The position numbers and the translations under genes were made by a program. 64,000 nucleotides of DNA. Origin: Cytidiella melzeri. Taxonomy: Eukaryota > Basidiomycota > Agaricomycetes > Polyporales > Irpicaceae. The notes beneath the pieces were generated by a model. That model saw only the letters and a list, made by a program, of their open reading frames with translations. It ran no database searches and was not told the origin of the DNA. Below, piece after piece: positions 11,576 through 23,175 of this stretch (position 1 is the stretch's first letter; each line of letters begins with the position of its first letter). Location of the stretch: positions 52,052-116,051 of the forward strand of contig JABYQR010000119.1 in NCBI GenBank assembly GCA_022592445.1, in the 5' to 3' direction.

Positions 11576-12699
11576 ATGACTACAGCAGTTATGTATGTCT
11601 ACTACATTGTGCTGACGTGTTTGTGTGGTGAGGCATAGCCAGTCATTTCAAAGGTGATAATCACCAGAAAACCGTACACAGTTTATTGGATGTCTGACCC
11701 ATCTGGAAGTTTGCATGTTACATTGATGGCTCAGCAGTGACAGGAGCTACGTTGAGCTCTAAACCATCCAACTGGATTGGGATTGGTGGTGAAGTCAGCT
11801 CAACAAATAGTACATCTAAAGCATTATGGGATTTGTCACTTGTCCGTGATTTTAAGCCAACTCTATCCCTTCAGAGTTTGTTACACCAGATCCAATTCCT
11901 TTGTTTTTTTTTGACCATGACTGGCATGCCTATACATATATCTAATTTGCCAGGATGATAGTTGGTATTGCTTGGAGGCAAACCTGACCGCAAAGATAAC
12001 GCCGTTGCTGGTAAACAGTTCCCAATATACCTTGTCTGGAATGCTCATTGTCAAGAATGATTGACCTGCCTAGACCACCTCTTTTAGGCTTCATCTTGTT
12101 AAACAACTTCCATGACTAACAAGCCTGGAATACTCACTTTCATGAGTATAACTTTTTTACTGCTGACAACTCCTGTGATTCACAGGTTCAGAATCCTCAG
12201 TTTCATATGCAATCTGTTTACTGGTAAGAGCTTTTGTTACTCACTTGCTCAAAATACTTACTTTCAACAGTTGTAGCTCCTTACCTTTAGCAGTAACTTT
12301 GGTACTGGTGACAGCTTTTGCTTCAAATTTTCCAAAAAAGATTATTTGGAGAAAACAAATTGGTACTGATAACAAATTTTGTGACTAACTTGTCCAGATA
12401 TTAATACCAATTTTCTAATAATTTTGTTACTAGTAACAGCTTTCACTACTAACATGCACAGTATACTTTCTTTTAATACATCTTTCTTTGTTACTTTTTT
12501 CAGCAATCTTGTTACTGATAACAATATTTGTGTGTAATTTACCCAGAGTACTGACTTGTGTAAGTTTCTTACATGGCTGGCGCCGGAAGTAAATCACACC
12601 TGGACTGTATATACCTAACACCATCCTTGAACAACACTGCAACTGACTGGACAATCACAAACACGAGAGGTGTGAAAACTAACCACTTACTCACCTCTG
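11576..12699. other. No gene; contains degenerate repeats
   Basis: AT-rich sequence with no recognisable protein. It may include the eroded 5' part of the LINE that becomes recognisable near 12700. A run of imperfect repeats lies at 12220-12545. Confidence 0.4.
12220..12545. repeat. Degenerate tandem repeat with palindromic TGTTACTxGTAACA core
   Basis: Variants of TTGTTACT(G/A)(G/A)TAACA followed by a T-rich spacer recur about five times at irregular 60-90-bp spacing. The copy near 12427 (TGTTACTAGTAACA) is a perfect 14-bp palindrome. Confidence 0.55.
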
Positions 12700-15600
12700 T
12701 TTGAGTATCAAATCCTGCCACACCATATATTGGGAATGGACAATGGGTAATGCCCACAAGTCTCCTACATGATAAGGAAATTGCTACATTCAAAACAAAG
12801 TGTGGACAGCAACTAGAACACAACATAACTGCATGCAAGCCCAACTGCACACCTGAACACAATCCCCAACATTTATTTGCACAATTCAAATCAGACCTGG
12901 TCACTGCACTCTGTAAACATTCCTAATATTAAGCCAAGATACAATTGCTATAAACACAACTCAACACCCTTCTTAACAGTGACATTCTGCTGAAGAATGA
13001 AACACATGCCATGATAATAGCACTCCTGCAGCAAAAAATCAATGAACTTGCCAAACACAGAGCAGACCAAAACAAGATTGCCTCCACAGCCAGATACCGC
13101 GCTGAAGGAGAGACCATCAGTACATACTGGTCCAAAGTCAACACTGAAGTCAAACCTCGAGATATCATCTATGCCCTTGAACAAGCACCCCTTCACTTAC
13201 CCCCGCTGACCCAGGTTGAAACAAGATTGAACTGCATGGCAGAACTGGCATGGGACTAGCATAACAAACTTCAACTTGAAGGGTTAGATACCCATACTGC
13301 TAAGGAAAAACAACAGGCCACAACTACCACCTCCCAACCTTCCAGACCAATCCTCTCTCTTGAAGCACAGGAAGACCTGGCAAAACCTGTCACACCATCT
13401 GAAATCCGCACAGCCCTTCGTACCTCTGAGAATGGCAAAGCTACTGGTCTCAATGAATTGCCCTACAAACTATGGAAATCTATTGATTAACAATACCTAC
13501 AAACAGCCAGTTCTGATATCCCATCCTTCAATATCGTGGACACACTCACTGCAGTTGATTCAACTCCATGGTGTTGACCCCTGCTGCTGTCTTGCCAATG
13601 CCTGGATGTGCCCAGTCCTAAAACCAAACAAAATAGACAAGCGTGATATTGCCAACTGTCGACCCATCACACTCCTGAACTCTGACTCCAAAATCTTCAC
13701 CAAGGCTCTCACAGCCAAACTTGCCAAATACGCACCATCTGTCATTCATGAAGACTAAGCAGGGTTTATGCAAAGCTGTAGCATATCTGACCAAATCCAA
13801 TTCCCCAACGATTGACTTTACTGAAGCTGAGAGACTAAACTGAGTAATCATTGGGTTTCATCAGGAGAAAGCCTACAATAAACTGACCCATGATTACATA
13901 CATCTGGCAGTCCCTAGTAGAAATACAAACTCCTGGGTTCTTCATCAACACTGTTAAATCACTTAACCAAGCTGCGTTTACATATGTCATCATTAATGGC
14001 GAGCTAAGCTCCCCATTCCAAATTTAAAGAAAAAGGAGTATGCCAGAGAGACCCCCTGTCCTGACTACTATTTAATATAGCCATTGAACCACTTGCCTGC
14101 ATCTTACAGGAGTCAAAAATCACAGGGTTCACAATTCCCGGTGCCCCAAGCACAAAGGTTGCATCACTATTTGCTGACAATACCACTGCTTTCCTCTCTG
14201 AACATGACAACTTCTCTGAGCTTGACTCCATACTGGACACCTGGTGTGTTGCATCTGGCACAAAATTTAACACAAGTAAAACTGCAGTCATCCCAGTAGG
14301 TACCCCAGCACACCGCTCCCAAGTCATCACAACCCAATCCTTAACACCACAAGGCACTGCCCTACCACTAGATATGAACATCATCCCAGATGGCACTGCC
14401 ATTTGTATGCTTGGAGCCTGGATTGGGAACCGAGTAAATTACTCTGAACCATGGACACTGATACTTGCAAAGATAAATTTGTGCCTACAATGCTGGAGCA
14501 AATGTAAACCAACACTTAAAGGAAAACACCTAATTGTGCAAATGGTTATTGCAGGCATGACACAATATCTAATAAAGGTCCAAGGAATGCACAACTCAAG
14601 AAAAACACCCATACCTTCATATGAAACAACGCCAAAGTTGTACCAGTCAATGTGGAAACAGTCATGTGAAGCCCGCTAGAAGGAGGAATTGGCCTTCTTG
14701 ACATTGTCTCACAAAACAAAGCTATTGAGATCACATGGAAGGTAGCATATCTGAATAAAACCAACACATGTCTCACATGGGCCTACATAGCCGACACACT
14801 GATTGCGCGCAACATTGTCTTAACTGACCAAAACATTCAGATGTCTGCCTGCAGGGATGTCTTTGCACAAACATGGAAAGCCAGTACACATCCCAAATCC
14901 AAATTACCTGAAAGCCTGAAACCCATGCTGAAAATTGTGTCAAAATACAACACAAACCTCTCTGCAGTGAGATTTTCAGGGAGACTGCTAGAGCAAATGC
15001 CCATTAGGTACCACATTGGTGCTATATACCCTATGAGACAGCTGTTAACCTCACACTGTGGGAAATGTATTCCGAATGTCCACAATGTCCACACTGTTGG
15101 AGATACCATCCCCCTAATCCACCAGTTCCATAATGACCACCAGAATCATACTCAAAGAGCAAACTGCCCCTGCCACACCTGCACAAACATCCGTACACAA
15201 ACAACATGTAAGAACCCTGCAAAATGCCAGACCACGGCACAAACTCTCCTTGAAAACCTTAATATCAAATGGAACCCCAACACACACACACCCATCAATG
15301 ATCCCACTCTCACTCAACACCAACAAGAAAAGAACCGTCATGCCCACCTTGACAACAGTGCGCTGACATTCAACCCATCTGTAACAACTGGCCCTGACAT
15401 ATCTGAGGGATTCCATACTTTCACCAACCCAAACAGCCCTTCATGTGAACCTGCACATCAATGTGCAGCTGGCACTGCTGTTGCTCGCGAAGCAGTCACT
15501 GTGTACACTGATGGCTCATGCATCCGCAATGGAGATGCAGATGCGCAACCAGGGTCAGGGGTCTGGTACGGCCCAAACAACCCACAAAACCTATCTCTTT

Positions 15601-15861
15601 GAGTGTCTGGGGTTATCCAGACAAATCAGGCCGGTGAAATACTCACCAGTCAACAAGCTGCAGCACACACCACACCTTCTGCACCACTCCACATCATCAG
15701 CAACTCCAAATGTGCCATCAATGGCCTTACTGTCCACCTCCACAAATGGCGGGATAATGGATGGATTGGCATAGCAAATGCAGACCTGTTCCGCAGCACA
15801 GCCTACCGCTTACAGCTAAGGTCTGCAGTGACCACCCTCCAGTGGGTCAAAGGCCACTCTG
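12700..15861 (+). pseudogene. LINE-type retrotransposon, 5' portion: end of upstream region, RT, start of RNase H
   Basis: Decayed non-LTR element in shifting frames. Recognisable blocks in order: WVMPTSLLHDKE (linker between endonuclease and RT, near 12740); ATGLNELPYKLWK (near 13440); NCRPITLLNSDSKIFTKAL (RT finger/palm, near 13650); INGELSSPF then the degraded QGDPLS region; LFADNTTAF (catalytic FADD box, second Asp now Asn, 14176-14181); LGAWIGN; a HCCH-like zinc segment (CPCHTC) near 15165-15185; and the RNase H start YTDGSCIRNG at 15502. Many stops and frameshifts occur. The RNase H is broken at 15861 by Gypsy-2 and resumes at 25076. Confidence 0.8.
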
Positions 15862-16444
15862 TGTTAAGAGCAAGATGAAGGAAGGGGGAATGCGGAGCTG
15901 CAGTGTTTGCAGAGATGCGGCAGCAGTGGAGTAGATGAGGGGGATCAGAATGAGTCTTGGCTCCAACTAGTTAAGTTGCGCCGCTCGAGATTCTTGTGAC
16001 TCAAATTTTGGACTTAGCAGGATCAAAGGTTCAAGAGCAGAGCTCAATTGAAATGCAGACTTGCAGAGGTGTGGTGATTGGAACACCGGATACAGGGAAG
16101 GGATGTCGGACAACGACAAGTAAGATGACTTCAGCTAGTGAAGTTGAATGCAGACAAAGAGAGGATAAGAAGGGAAGTCTTATTCAATATTCAAATTGTT
16201 TATTTACTACAGTTGGATCTTGTGTATATACTACAATGATTCTAAGTCTGACAGGAGTAGACGAAAGTGGAACAAAGGGAATTGCACATTTTTGCGGAGA
16301 GATAAGAGAGCTGTAACACAGCATGATGTAAAGGAAACGGATGATAAGAGTCATGATGATGTTGGTGCGGAGATGCGGCGTATGTGGTGCGGTGTTCGGG
16401 TGCAGAGGTCACGTGAAGTCAGGTGGTTGGGCCGGATTGTAACA
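15862..16444 (-). repeat. Gypsy-2 3' LTR (583 bp)
   Basis: Matches 24496-25075 along its whole length with scattered differences. Plus-strand ends are TGTTAAGAGC and ATTGTAACA. A purine tract (minus strand AAGGGGGAGGTAC) abuts it at about 16445-16457, the expected polypurine primer for a minus-oriented element. A TATATA lies near 16214-16222. Confidence 0.9.
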
Positions 16445-16599
16445 GTACCTCCCCCTTAAGGCCCGAACCCATGAGGGCAATGCTTCTAATGTATCCACAT
16501 TGGAGATCTGGAGTTTTGGTATAAAGTCCTGTGAGTGTGCGAGTGCTGGACTTTAACTTTTCTTCTTTCAACCACCACTACCCAGTACCCAGCAGCAAC

Positions 16600-17939
16600 A
16601 TGTCCACCCCAAATGATGAGTATCCCCGATCCTTGATGAAGATAGGCTGACTTCAAAGATTTTTTTTCAGAGACTGCCACTGATTTTTTTGCACGGAGGC
16701 AGCAAGAAATTGCCGAGAGGAAGGCCGAGCTGGTGAGGATGGAGCAGGAGGAAGAGAAGTTGAGGGCGGAGGCAGCGGCTGAGGAGGAATGCTGAAGGAT
16801 GGTGGAATTGGTTGCTGCAGCACAGGAGAAGGTGAGGATGGAGGCTGAGAAGGCGAGGAAGAAGACAGAAGCTGAGGAGACAAAGAAAAAGGCGGCCGCT
16901 GAGGGTAAGCGGTTGATGCTAGAAAAGAGGGCCGCAGAGATGCGGCATAAGGAGATTGCAGAAATGGCGGCCGCAGAGATTGCGGCAAGAGTAGCAGCGG
17001 CTGCGCCGGCGATACCTTTGCAGTCTGTTGCGGGCACAATTTGGCGTAGTAGGACTTCAAGTCCTGCGACATCGCAGTATGTCCCTTTGGACAAAGACGT
17101 GGAGGACTCGGACAAGGAGGAGAGAGAGGATGAGGACTCGGAGGATGTTGGATTGGAGGATGCAGAGCGGACCCCAAGTCAATACAAAGACAATGAGGGT
17201 TACTTGCGGAGGGACCATGGTAGAAGCTCACTGGAGCACGTCGGGTGTGACGTGTGAGACTTGTGTCAAGTCCGGGTCCCAGTGCCTTTGGGAGTTGAAC
17301 GCAAAGACAAAGGGCAAGGCGTGTCTCGCTTGCAGGACCGGTAAACGGTCTTGCAAGGTTGGAGATGTCTCGGTGAAGGAGGTGTGGAGGAAGTGTTTGG
17401 AGGGTGTCCCAAAAGGACATCAGAAGGCAACGTCAAAGGCCGGGCCTTCTAGGATGACGGCACCCCAGATGGAGAAGTTGACGTCTGAGATGTCCAAAGC
17501 TTTGTCGAGGAAGAGAAAGGGCTCAGAGGCAACAGGGCCAAAGAAGAAAAAGTTGCAGACGTATGCGACTCGGGATAAGGATGAGGGAATGTGGGCTTTG
17601 CTGAGGCCGGAGTTGGTGACGAGATCGGCGGGGTCTGCGTCAGAGTCCTCGGATGCAGAGATGTCAGACTCCGCATACAGCACCGTCAATGCTTTTGAGG
17701 TGTTTGCTGGTGGTCTGCACAAAGTTGCGGACCTCCAGTCCAACCTCCTGGTTGATGAAAGGGCGATCCGGAATACCCTGAACGCAATCCGCAACGACAT
17801 CTGGAGGATGTTTGGGGAGGAGGAAGTGGAGGATATCCTGATTGAGCAGAAGAAAGAGAGGCAGAGATTGAGGCAGGAGAAGGCAGTGCAGGCGAAAAAT
17901 ACGCCGCGAGAGGGAAAAGGAAAAGATAAGGAAACTTAG
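16600..17939 (+). pseudogene. Antisense accessory ORF of Gypsy-2: coiled coil plus Zn2Cys6-like cluster
   Basis: Lies between the integrase and the 3' LTR, opposite in strand to gag-pol. ATG at 16600 (MSTPNDE). A probable intron with AT instead of GT at its donor (about 16640-16671, acceptor TTTTTTTTCAG) leads to TATDFFARRQQEIAERKAEL and a long Glu/Lys/Ala coiled coil. The frame has an in-frame TGA at 16793-16795 and shifts near 17200-17250. After the shift it encodes cysteines spaced C-X2-C-X6-C-X12-C-X2-C-X6-C (17253-17354), which fits the fungal Zn2Cys6 rule, followed by a Lys/Arg-rich segment (RKRKGSEATGPKKKK), a Ser/acid stretch and a charged C-terminal helix ending at TAG 17937-17939. 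Family role unknown; a nuclear DNA-binding protein is an inference. Confidence 0.65.
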
Positions 17940-18284
17940 AGTAGTTTTTCTTTTCTTTAATTTTTTTAAAAAAAATGAATGAGATCTCTAACGTTGTCCT
18001 TGCACTTTTGATAGGAAGCATGAATGCATGCGGATATGAGGAGTTTGGAAATGCGGAGATGGTATAAGGATAATGAAATAGACGAATAGTTTACAAAAAA
18101 GGACCGGGTTTCTTTGGATAACAAGTATGGAAGTTGGCAATGGCTTCTGGAGCGCCATCCATCTCTGACAGTAGAGCCCATGAAGTTTCTTTGTTTGTTC
18201 CCTTGTATCCTAGCCATCAGACTAGGTAAAGAAGCAGACATGTGCGGTGTTGGCGATTGAGTTTAGAGTTGAGGACCTCCACAA
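17940..18284. other. Gypsy-2 spacer between accessory ORF and integrase
   Basis: AT-rich 3' end region of the two convergent coding units of Gypsy-2, with oligo-T and oligo-A tracts near 17945-17975. No gene seen. Confidence 0.4.
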
Positions 18285-18812
18285 TCATGTATTCAATTTC
18301 TCCATTGATTTCAATCGCGGAGGTGGCAATGGGATTTGGTCAGGGATTTTGCTGGGTGTGTGTGACTCTAGCATAGAGACGTGGTAGACTGGATGTACTG
18401 CTCGCATTGTGTCAGGGAGATTGAGAGTGAAGGATTGTGGACCAACACGTCCATTAATCTTGAAAGGTCTGAGGTACTTCTTGGAAAGTTTCTTAGATGG
18501 TCGGGTGGTGTTGAAGTACTTTGCTTTGACAAAGACGCGATCTCCGACATCCCATTGCAGAGGTGCTTTTTGTGCAGCGTCGGCGGGACCTTGGTATTGG
18601 AGTTGGGCTTTGCGCATGCTTTCTTTCAAGTATTGGTGTAAGTACTTGAGGTTAACGGCGAGTTCATGAGTGCGTGCAGAGGCAAGACTACGTTTGGGGT
18701 GTATGGTGATGTTGGGATGGTAGCCTTTGTTTGCAAAGAAGGGGGAAACACCAGTAGTTGCACTAAGGACGTTGTTGAAAGCAAACTCCGCGAGAGATAG
18801 CAAGTTTGACCA
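18285..18812 (-). pseudogene. Gypsy-2 integrase C-terminal part
   Basis: Continues the integrase frame from 20361 after the nested insertion: LAEFAFNNVLSATTGVSPFF, then a DVGDRVFVKAKYF segment and HPVYHVSMLE, the GPY/F-type C-terminal domain. Ends at TAA 18285. No chromodomain recognised. Confidence 0.8.
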
Positions 18813-18817
18813 GTTGT

Positions 18818-20355
18818 TGACGCGGAGACAGGGGGTTCAACGCGGCAGACAGGGACACGGAGTGGATGACGACGAAGTGGTGGTGGTAGGCGTAAAGCAC
18901 AATACTCTCACCAGCTATAAATCTTATGCAGATGTCTAGCCCAGTAAAGACCAAGTTAGAATTGGGTACTACTAGCTATGTAGTACAGGAGGGGTTTGCT
19001 TACCTAGCCCAGTAAAGACCAAGAGGTCGAGATGGGGGCTAGGAGCGTACATGTAGCTGCTTATATAGACTTCAGGGACCTGCGCACAGACCATGTTAAT
19101 GGCAGGCTTTGCAAGAAGCCGTGTGAACGAAGAACAAAAGAACTACCTAAAGGAGAACAATAGCTATTGTCTAGACCTTGCCAAGAACTCTACTCGTGAG
19201 AGAATCTATCTAAAAGGAGACCAACTATTGTATTCCATTCCCACACCTGTGAGAACATCCTTCCTTAAAGAGAACAATAGGGAAAGAACAATAAATAGCC
19301 CATGTAAGCGGTATCTATGACGTCAAACCCTAGCTATGGGCTGAGCCATGTGCTTGTAGCCATGTGGTCTTACTTGAGCTAAGTCACATGCCAGTGTGAC
19401 GTAGTAGCAAGTAATGTGACTGTGTGGAGCGTCTAAGCCACGTGATACGGGCGCTTAATAGACGTGCAAAGGGAGTTTGTGCAGAGAAGGTTGCAACTGA
19501 GCTGCAGCCCGGAGTTTTATAGATAACCTGACACGGAGACAAGGCTCGACGTGACAGATAGGGACACGAAGTGGATATCGACGAGGAGGTGGTGGCAGGC
19601 GTGTAGCACAGTGCTCTCACCAGCTATCAGACTTTATACAAGTTGTCTAGCCCAGTAAAGACCAAGTTAGTATTGTTACTACCAGCTATGTAGTACAAGA
19701 GGGGGTTGCTTACCTAGCCCAGTAAAGACCAAGAGGTCGAGATGAGGGGCTAGGAGCGTACATGCAGCATCTTATATAGACTTCAGGGACCTGCGCACAG
19801 ACCATGTTGAGGGCAGGCTTTGCAAGAAGCCATGGGAACGAAGAACAAAAGAACTACCTAAAGGAGAACAATAGCTATTGTCTAGACCTTGCCAAGAACT
19901 CTACCCGTGAGAGAATCTATCTAAAAGGAGACCAACTATTGTATTCCATTCCCACACCTGTGAGAACATCCTTCCATAAAGAGAACAATAAGGAAAGAAC
20001 AATAAGGAGCCCATGTGGACGTCATCTATGACATCAAACCCTAGCTATGGGCTGAGCCATGTGGTTGTAGCCATGTGGTCTTACTTAAGCTAAGTCACAT
20101 GCCAGTGTGACGTAGTAGCAAGTAATGTGACCGTGTGGAGCGTCTAAGCCACGTGATACGGGCGCTTAATAGACGTGCAAAGGAGTTTATGCAGAGAGAA
20201 TTGAAACTAGGTTGTAGCCCGGAGTTTTACAGATAAAAACAAGAGGTAAATTTGCGAAAATTAAGGGCTAGTCAGGCCATCCATGACATAACACCAGGGC
20301 TAGTGAATTCGAGGTAAATTGCGAAAATTAAGGGCTAGTCAGGCCATCCATGACA
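18818..20355 (+). mobile_element. Two nested solo LTRs of family LTR-F inside Gypsy-2 integrase
   Basis: Outer LTR: 18818-19528 plus 20294-20355, starting TGACGCGGAG and ending CCATCCATGACA, flanked by a perfect 5-bp duplication GTTGT (18813-18817 and 20356-20360) in the integrase gene. Inner LTR: 19529-20288, same orientation, TGACACGGAG...CCATGACA, flanked by TAACC/TAACA (one mismatch). Each LTR is about 760-770 bp. No internal coding region remains. Each copy holds a TATATA followed by a 75-codon open frame (19093-19320 and 19804-20031). Confidence 0.85.
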
Positions 20356-20360
20356 GTTGT

Positions 20361-21153
20361 CTTGCTGGTAGTTGCAGTACGCGTGGAGATATTGCTCAAG
20401 GGTTTGATTGGTCCTCTCTGTCTGACCGTCTGCTCTGGGGTGGTAACCAGAGGTGAAGTGGAGGTTCATGTCCAAAGCCTGTCCTAAGGCTCTGAAGAAC
20501 CGCGACACAAACTCCGTGCCCCAGTTGGAGGTGCAGTGAGAAGGAACTCCATGCTTAGAAAAGACATGAAGTACAAATAGTTTGGCCAAACCCGGAGAGT
20601 CTATTGTGTTGTAGGTGGGGATGAATATGCATTGTTTGCTGAGGAAGTCCACGATGACGAGTATGGCTGTGAAGCCTGTGGAGTCCGGGAGTTGCTCAAT
20701 GAAATCCATAGAAATAGAATCCCAAGGGCGCATCCGGACTGGGAGTTGTTGAACCGTACCATAAGGCTTATGTCTTGGAGCCTTCGATTGCTTAAAAGTC
20801 GTGCAAGACTTGCAGTAATCCTGTACAAAGGTTCAGAGTTTTGGCCATGAGAACTCTCTTTGGACCAGGGCTAGTGTTTTACTGACCCTGTAGTGACCCA
20901 ATAAGAGGTGGTTGTGTCTGTAGTGGAGGACGCGGAGGCGGAGGCCTGCAACGTCTGGGACATATATCTTGCCGTCATGAAGTAACAATCCTTGTGGATC
21001 GTCAACCCACCTCGGAGGAAGAGGTTTTGAACAGAGTTGTTGAGCATATGTGTCAGAGGGTAGGGATTGGAGGATATCCTTGTAGAGTTCTTTGGAGTCA
21101 AAGATAATAACCCTGTGGAGCATTGGTTCCATGAGTGCGGATGCGCGGATCAA
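20361..21153 (-). pseudogene. Gypsy-2 integrase N-terminal and catalytic part
   Basis: HHCC finger region (HYRHNHLLLGHYR ... CKSC) followed by the core: Asp in ISMDFIEQLP, then TSNWGTEF where relatives have SDRG (second catalytic Asp now Asn), and Glu in DGQTERTNQTLEQY. Interrupted after YCNYQQDN by the LTR-F insertion at 20355. Confidence 0.8.
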
Positions 21154-22640
21154 GGCAATGAGATGTTCGGAGGAGAAGATAGGTTTGAACTTATGCGGGT
21201 TTACACTGGCATAGCCACTACCTCCCTCTTTAGGGTAGACATCCCATCGTCTAGTTAATGTGTCCGGCTTGGTTCCAAGTTTCCCAGGTCTGAAGCAGAT
21301 TACAAGATTAGAACTGGATAAGAATTTGGACCAATGAGCCTGTTGTCAGGTGAGGAGTTTTGTAGTCAAAAAATACTCCAGGTTCTTGTGGTCGGTGATC
21401 ATGTCTATCGGAGATGGAGTACCCTCCAGGTAATGACACTAAGTCTGGAAGGCTTCATGAATTGCTAGTAGTTCCTTGTCGTGCACATTGTAGTTGAGTT
21501 CGGGTGTGGAGAAGGTGCAAGAATGAAAAGTGACTGGATGAATCTCCCCGTCAGAGATGATAGAGAGTATGGCACCGAGAGCGTAGTCCGAGGCATTGGT
21601 TTCCACAATGATTGTAGCATTGGGATTCCATTAAACCAGAACCAGAGCGATGGTGAAGACTTTTTTAAGAGTATGGAACAGTGATGTCCGAGTACTGTGG
21701 AATAAAACGACAATAGAAATTGGCAAACCCAAGGAAAGACTGGATGTCCTTGACCTTGCGCGGAGTTGGCCAGTCTAGGATGGTTTGGACCTTATCTGAG
21801 GACATGCGGAGGTCCTCGGGGGAAAGGATAAAGCCCAAGTATTCTAATGTGTCTTTGTGAAATTTGCATTTATTAGCACAAGCGTAAAGCCCATGTTTGT
21901 GGAGGTGGCATAGGACTTCCTTGATGTGCTTCTTGTAGGACTGTATATCATCGGAGAAGATAAGAATATTATCTAAATAGACGATGACATTGACATCGAG
22001 GAGGTCCTGGAAGATGTTGTTCATGAAACATTGGAAAGTCCGAATGGCATTACAAGCCACTCAAACAAACCATAGCAGGTGCAAAAGGTTGTTTTCCACT
22101 CATTGCCTTTGGCGATGCGCACAAGATGATAGGCATGGTGGAGATCGATTTTTGTATAGAGTCAGGCCTTGCCCGGACTGTTCAGAAGGTCAGAAATGAG
22201 TGGTAGTAGATAGCAATCCTTCTTGGTGATATGGTTAAGTGCTCGATAGTTGACGCAGAGTCAAAGAGTTCCATCCTTCTTTTTGACAAAAAGAATTGGA
22301 GCACCATGCGGAGAAGTAGATTGTCAGATGAATCCGGAGTTGACGTTTTTGGCAAGAAACTCGCGGAAAGCCTTTTGCTTGACTGCGGAGAGCGAATACA
22401 TGGGGCTCAGGGGTAGAGGTTTGTCGTCCCCTAAATTGATTTGATGTCGTAGGGACGATGGGGGGCTAGGATGTTGGCCTTGGTGTTAGAAAATACATTG
22501 GCGAATTCATGATAATTGGGTGGAAGTGCGGAGATGTCTGGATTGGTTTGGAGGGATGATTCTGCGCAGCGAGAGACACATCTGAACAGAGCCTGGCAGT
22601 TTGCATGTGCGTATATACGCCGCAGCACCTATAAAGGTTA
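21154..22640 (-). pseudogene. Gypsy-2 reverse transcriptase and RNase H
   Basis: Fragments in several frames. From the right: LPPNYHEFANVFS and HRPYDIK (22570-22440), [22 protein letters not shown], then VNVIVYLDNILIFSDD with YLDN at 21968-21973 where YLDD is expected, LGFANFYCRFIPQYS, and RNase H remnants ([22 protein letters not shown]) near 21480-21360. Several stops. Confidence 0.8.
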
Positions 22641-22831
22641 CCAGAGGGACTTCTGAAGCATGAGATGCGGGAGTGTCTGCATCGGAGGACTCATCTGAAT
22701 TGTCTGTTGTGGAGGGACTCCAGATCAGAGTTTCTTCTTTGTCTTGGAAGGTGATATGACCCTTAGCCCAGTTAACCAACGGGTTGTAGCGGGAAAGCCA
22801 GTTGTATTCTAAAACAATAGAAGCAGATTTG

Positions 22832-23130
22832 TCAAGATTTGTAGAAAGGTGTCATACAGATTTTCCCCGAAGGGAAGCAGAGTGGTAGTGTTATCATAAA
22901 TTGAATCAGAGACCGTGAAAGACCATCAAACAAGCAGAGCGGAATTGCGGGGATGGAGACGAGAGGGAGGGAGGACTTCTTTGCAATATCAATGTCCATG
23001 AAGCCGTGGGAGGAGCCGCTATCAATCAGAGCTCGCAGAGGATCAGAAACTGAATCACAAAATATGAAAATGTACAAAGTGTCTGAAGAAAGACTGGAAG
23101 CGTTGAGATATACCTCCTTGGGTGCACAAG
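22832..23130 (-). pseudogene. Gypsy-2 aspartic protease remnant
   Basis: Contains ALIDSGSSHGFMD, the D-S/T-G active-site turn of retropepsins, with the expected hydrophobic flanks. It lies between gag and RT as in gypsy polyproteins. The frame is broken on both sides. Confidence 0.7.
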
Positions 23131-23175
23131 CGGGGTCAGCGCAGCCCTCGACTTGTGCGGAGGACTGAGGGCTGC

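Noticed and set aside
16653..17420. Long minus-strand ORF (255 codons) rich in Pro/Ser opposite the coiled coil
   Set aside because: It is the complement of the Glu/Lys/Ala-rich accessory ORF; low-complexity mirror frames stay open easily and no domain is seen.
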